Shown: piece after piece, positions 12,666 to 13,959 of the stretch
How the letters are laid out: each line of letters begins with the position of its first letter
Numbering within the stretch: position 1 is the stretch's first letter
Program-made: the position numbers and the translations under genes
Notes under the pieces: model-generated
Told to the model about the DNA's origin: nothing
Databases searched by the model: none
Seen by the model: only the letters and a program-made list of their open reading frames with translations
NCBI GenBank assembly: GCA_023397905.1
Contig: JAEWSZ010000092.1
Coordinates: 1 to 13,959 of the forward strand
Length of the DNA stretch: 13,959 bases
Source of the DNA: Bacillota bacterium
Lineage (GTDB): Bacteria > Bacillota > Clostridia > Acetivibrionales > DSM-1351
Direction: 5' to 3'

Positions 12666-12725
12666 ACGCCTGAATAGCTGCATGCATAATCTATAATAGA
12701 CAACTATGTATTATTTATTGTTGTC
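12666..12725 (+). promoter_or_regulatory. Sigma-K-like sporulation promoter with downstream inverted repeat
   Basis: AC (12666-12667), a 17-bp spacer, then GCATAATCTA (12684-12693) fits the mother-cell sigma-K pattern AC-N16/17-CATAnnnTA. A TATAAT overlaps (12692-12697), but no sigma-A -35 is present. GACAAC (12699-12704) and GTTGTC (12720-12725) form an inverted repeat right after the -10, a possible repressor site (for example for a GerE-like regulator) or a transcript hairpin. The late mother-cell promoter suits a spore-coat or exosporium gene. Confidence 0.5.
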
Positions 12726-12752
12726 GAATATATCCATAAAGGGAGGATTTCG

Positions 12753-13910
12753 ATGAGCAATATAGCCCTTCAGATTGATTTAAGCGCACCCGCTACGGTA
12801 GATGCCGGAGCAAACGTGCCTTTTGATATAGTCACATATTTAGACGGAAATATTTCTTACAATTCAGCAACTGGTATCATTACTTTTCAGGAAGCAGGTA
12901 GATACGTTATAAATTGGTGGTTAGCAACTCAGTCATCCCCTTCCACAAACGGAGCTGCTTTTGCGCTGTCTTCTTCACAGGGAGATCTCCTGGAAGGCAA
13001 TTCTCCAATCAAGACCGGAGAGGTCGTGGGGATAGGAATAATTGAGGTAGTTACAGCTCCTGTAACATTGTCTCTGGTAAATATCAGTACCGCAACAATT
13101 TATTTTTCTGTGCAAGTTCCATTAAAAGGTACGTTGATTGTAGAAAGCGGAGAAACTGGTCCCACCGGGCCGACTGGACCAACTGGACCGATGGGTGATA
13201 CTGGACCTACCGGACCGATGGGGGTGACGGGTGAAACCGGCCCCACGGGTCCGACTGGCGATACTGGTCCCATTGGACCGACCGGGCCAATGGGTGTAAC
13301 AGGTGATACTGGACCAACAGGGCCAACCGGACCGACAGGCAATATTGGTCCAACGGGGCCAACGGGTGATACTGGACCTACCGGACCAACGGGCGTGACA
13401 GGTGACACTGGACCAACCGGGCCGACAGGGGCCACGGGGGAAACCGGCCCCACTGGACCAACTGGACCAGAATCCATAACTGCGTACGGAGGACTTTTTT
13501 CAGTCATACCCCAGTCATTTACCTTTACTGCTGCAAGTGAGATCGCACAGGTTGCCTTACCGACCTTTATGCCTTCTTCCAATGTTGTTCTTGGCAGTAA
13601 TGCGATACAGATAAGTACCTCCGGTAATTACGAAATAAATTTCATGGTTCGTGTCGCTCCATCTGCTACTCCTACAACGCTGAGTGCAGGCGTCCGGCTG
13701 AACGGTGGAAGTACCTTTTTTACTTCCACTTTACAAACCAGCCCACTATCCCTCACGGAGGATACTGTTTTTCAAGGGAGTGTTCTCTTAGCGATAGGTG
13801 CAGGATCAATCCTCGATGTGGCACTGCAGTCTACAGGAGCTGCAACAGTCAGCTTGGCGGCAGGTGTAAATGCATCACTTAGTGCTAAGCTAATTGACCC
13901 CGCACCATAA
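12753..13910 (+). CDS. Collagen-like BclA-type spore-surface protein with two globular domains
   Basis: A 385-residue protein. Residues 1-130 form a beta-rich domain (TFQEAGRYVINWWLATQ, then IIEVVTAPVTLSLVN), residues 133-240 hold 36 unbroken Gly-X-Y triplets, and residues 246-385 form a second beta-rich domain (ISTSGNYEINFMVRV, GSVLLAIGAGSILDVALQ). Both ends look like the TNF/C1q-type jelly roll of BclA trimers. BclA proteins make the hair-like nap of the exosporium and are O-glycosylated on Thr in the triplets; here Y is Thr in 31 of 36. There is no signal peptide, as expected for mother-cell assembly. GGGAGG (12741-12746) is 6 nt from ATG 12753, behind a sigma-K-like promoter. BclA itself has only a short N-terminal leader, so the N-terminal domain is unusual. 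Confidence 0.85.
   Translation: MSNIALQIDLSAPATVDAGANVPFDIVTYLDGNISYNSATGIITFQEAGRYVINWWLATQSSPSTNGAAFALSSSQGDLLEGNSPIKTGEVVGIGIIEVVTAPVTLSLVNISTATIYFSVQVPLKGTLIVESGETGPTGPTGPTGPMGDTGPTGPMGVTGETGPTGPTGDTGPIGPTGPMGVTGDTGPTGPTGPTGNIGPTGPTGDTGPTGPTGVTGDTGPTGPTGATGETGPTGPTGPESITAYGGLFSVIPQSFTFTAASEIAQVALPTFMPSSNVVLGSNAIQISTSGNYEINFMVRVAPSATPTTLSAGVRLNGGSTFFTSTLQTSPLSLTEDTVFQGSVLLAIGAGSILDVALQSTGAATVSLAAGVNASLSAKLIDPAP
13149..13472 (+). repeat. Collagen-type triplet repeat tract
   Basis: 36 tandem 9-bp units coding for Gly-X-Y. X is Pro in most units and Asp, Glu or Val in a recurring minority, giving a higher-order pattern such as GDTGPTGPMGVT and GDTGPTGPT. Codons vary (GGA, GGT, GGC, GGG; ACT, ACC, ACA, ACG), so exact DNA repeats are short. 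Tracts of this kind vary in copy number between strains by slippage or recombination. Confidence 0.9.
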
Positions 13911-13959
13911 CCAAATATAATGCTCTGCCATAACAAATATCCCCACTGCTAATATAGGC

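Larger units (their letters stand above)
12403..12752. other. 350-base gap with structured elements and no convincing gene
   Basis: Contents: a small CCGGT-AGAA-ACCGG hairpin (12439-12452) with AACTC/GAGTT around it (12435-12439 with 12467-12471) and a T-run at 12476-12482; the imperfect palindrome at 12585-12634; and the sigma-K-like promoter described separately. A TATAAT on the minus strand (12425-12430) could serve the membrane-protein gene, but no -35 fits. A 39-codon plus-strand frame at 12465-12584 was not accepted. Confidence 0.5.

Noticed and set aside
13100..13582. Minus-strand 160-codon frame with a Gly-Pro-Val repeat
   Set aside because: It is the antisense image of the Gly-X-Y tract; a 9-bp GC-rich repeat keeps the opposite strand open. 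No ribosome binding site.
1..13959. tRNA, rRNA, CRISPR array or insertion sequence
   Set aside because: No cloverleaf, no conserved rRNA segments, no regularly spaced direct repeats other than the collagen tract, and no transposase with terminal repeats were found by eye.

Overview
The window looks like accessory DNA of a low-GC, spore-forming member of the Firmicutes, probably class Clostridia and possibly Lachnospiraceae-like. The evidence is strong GGAGG-type ribosome binding sites almost everywhere, a Csp-like subtilisin protease, a collagen-like BclA-type spore-surface protein behind a sigma-K-like promoter, and a long run of small genes of the kind carried on clostridial mobile elements. 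No integrase, relaxase, transposase, tRNA, rRNA or CRISPR array was seen, so mobility is inferred and not shown.

Layout. (1) 1-393: the 3' end of a YkgJ-type cysteine-cluster gene, closed by a terminator. (2) 633-1996: a compact toxin-antitoxin-like island. It holds an AbiEi/DUF6088-like protein behind a palindromic promoter region, a PIN-domain ribonuclease and a 65-66 residue partner protein that overlaps the PIN gene; two stem-loops close it. A possible minus-strand gene remnant sits just beyond. (3) 2319-4052: a Csp-like S8 protease with an intact catalytic triad. (4) 4053-4613: a control region with a near-consensus sigma-A promoter overlaid by inverted repeats, a leader ending in a strong intrinsic terminator, a micro-ORF and a second hairpin. 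(5) 4614-11886: ten or eleven genes on the plus strand, tightly packed. In order they encode a GNAT-like protein, a small helical protein, an orphan N6-adenine DNA methyltransferase, several unrecognised small proteins (many with cysteine pairs), a zinc-ribbon protein, a PAPS-reductase-like ATP pyrophosphatase, a DUF4262-like protein, a full-length YkgJ paralogue and a DpnD/PcfM-like protein. One internal terminator and one final terminator punctuate the series. (6) 11962-12402: a minus-strand three-helix membrane protein. (7) 12403-12752: a non-coding stretch with an imperfect palindrome and a sigma-K-like promoter. (8) 12753-13910: a collagen-like protein with 36 uninterrupted Gly-X-Y triplets between two globular beta-rich domains.

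The most interesting part is block 4-5: one regulated transcription unit that combines a DNA methyltransferase, an ATP-pyrophosphatase-fold enzyme and an unusual number of cysteine-cluster or zinc-knuckle proteins. This could be an undescribed nucleic-acid modification or anti-restriction module, but that is inference from content and co-orientation only. A second candidate is the island in block 2, where an AbiEi-like antitoxin has no AbiEii toxin and is followed by a PIN toxin pair.
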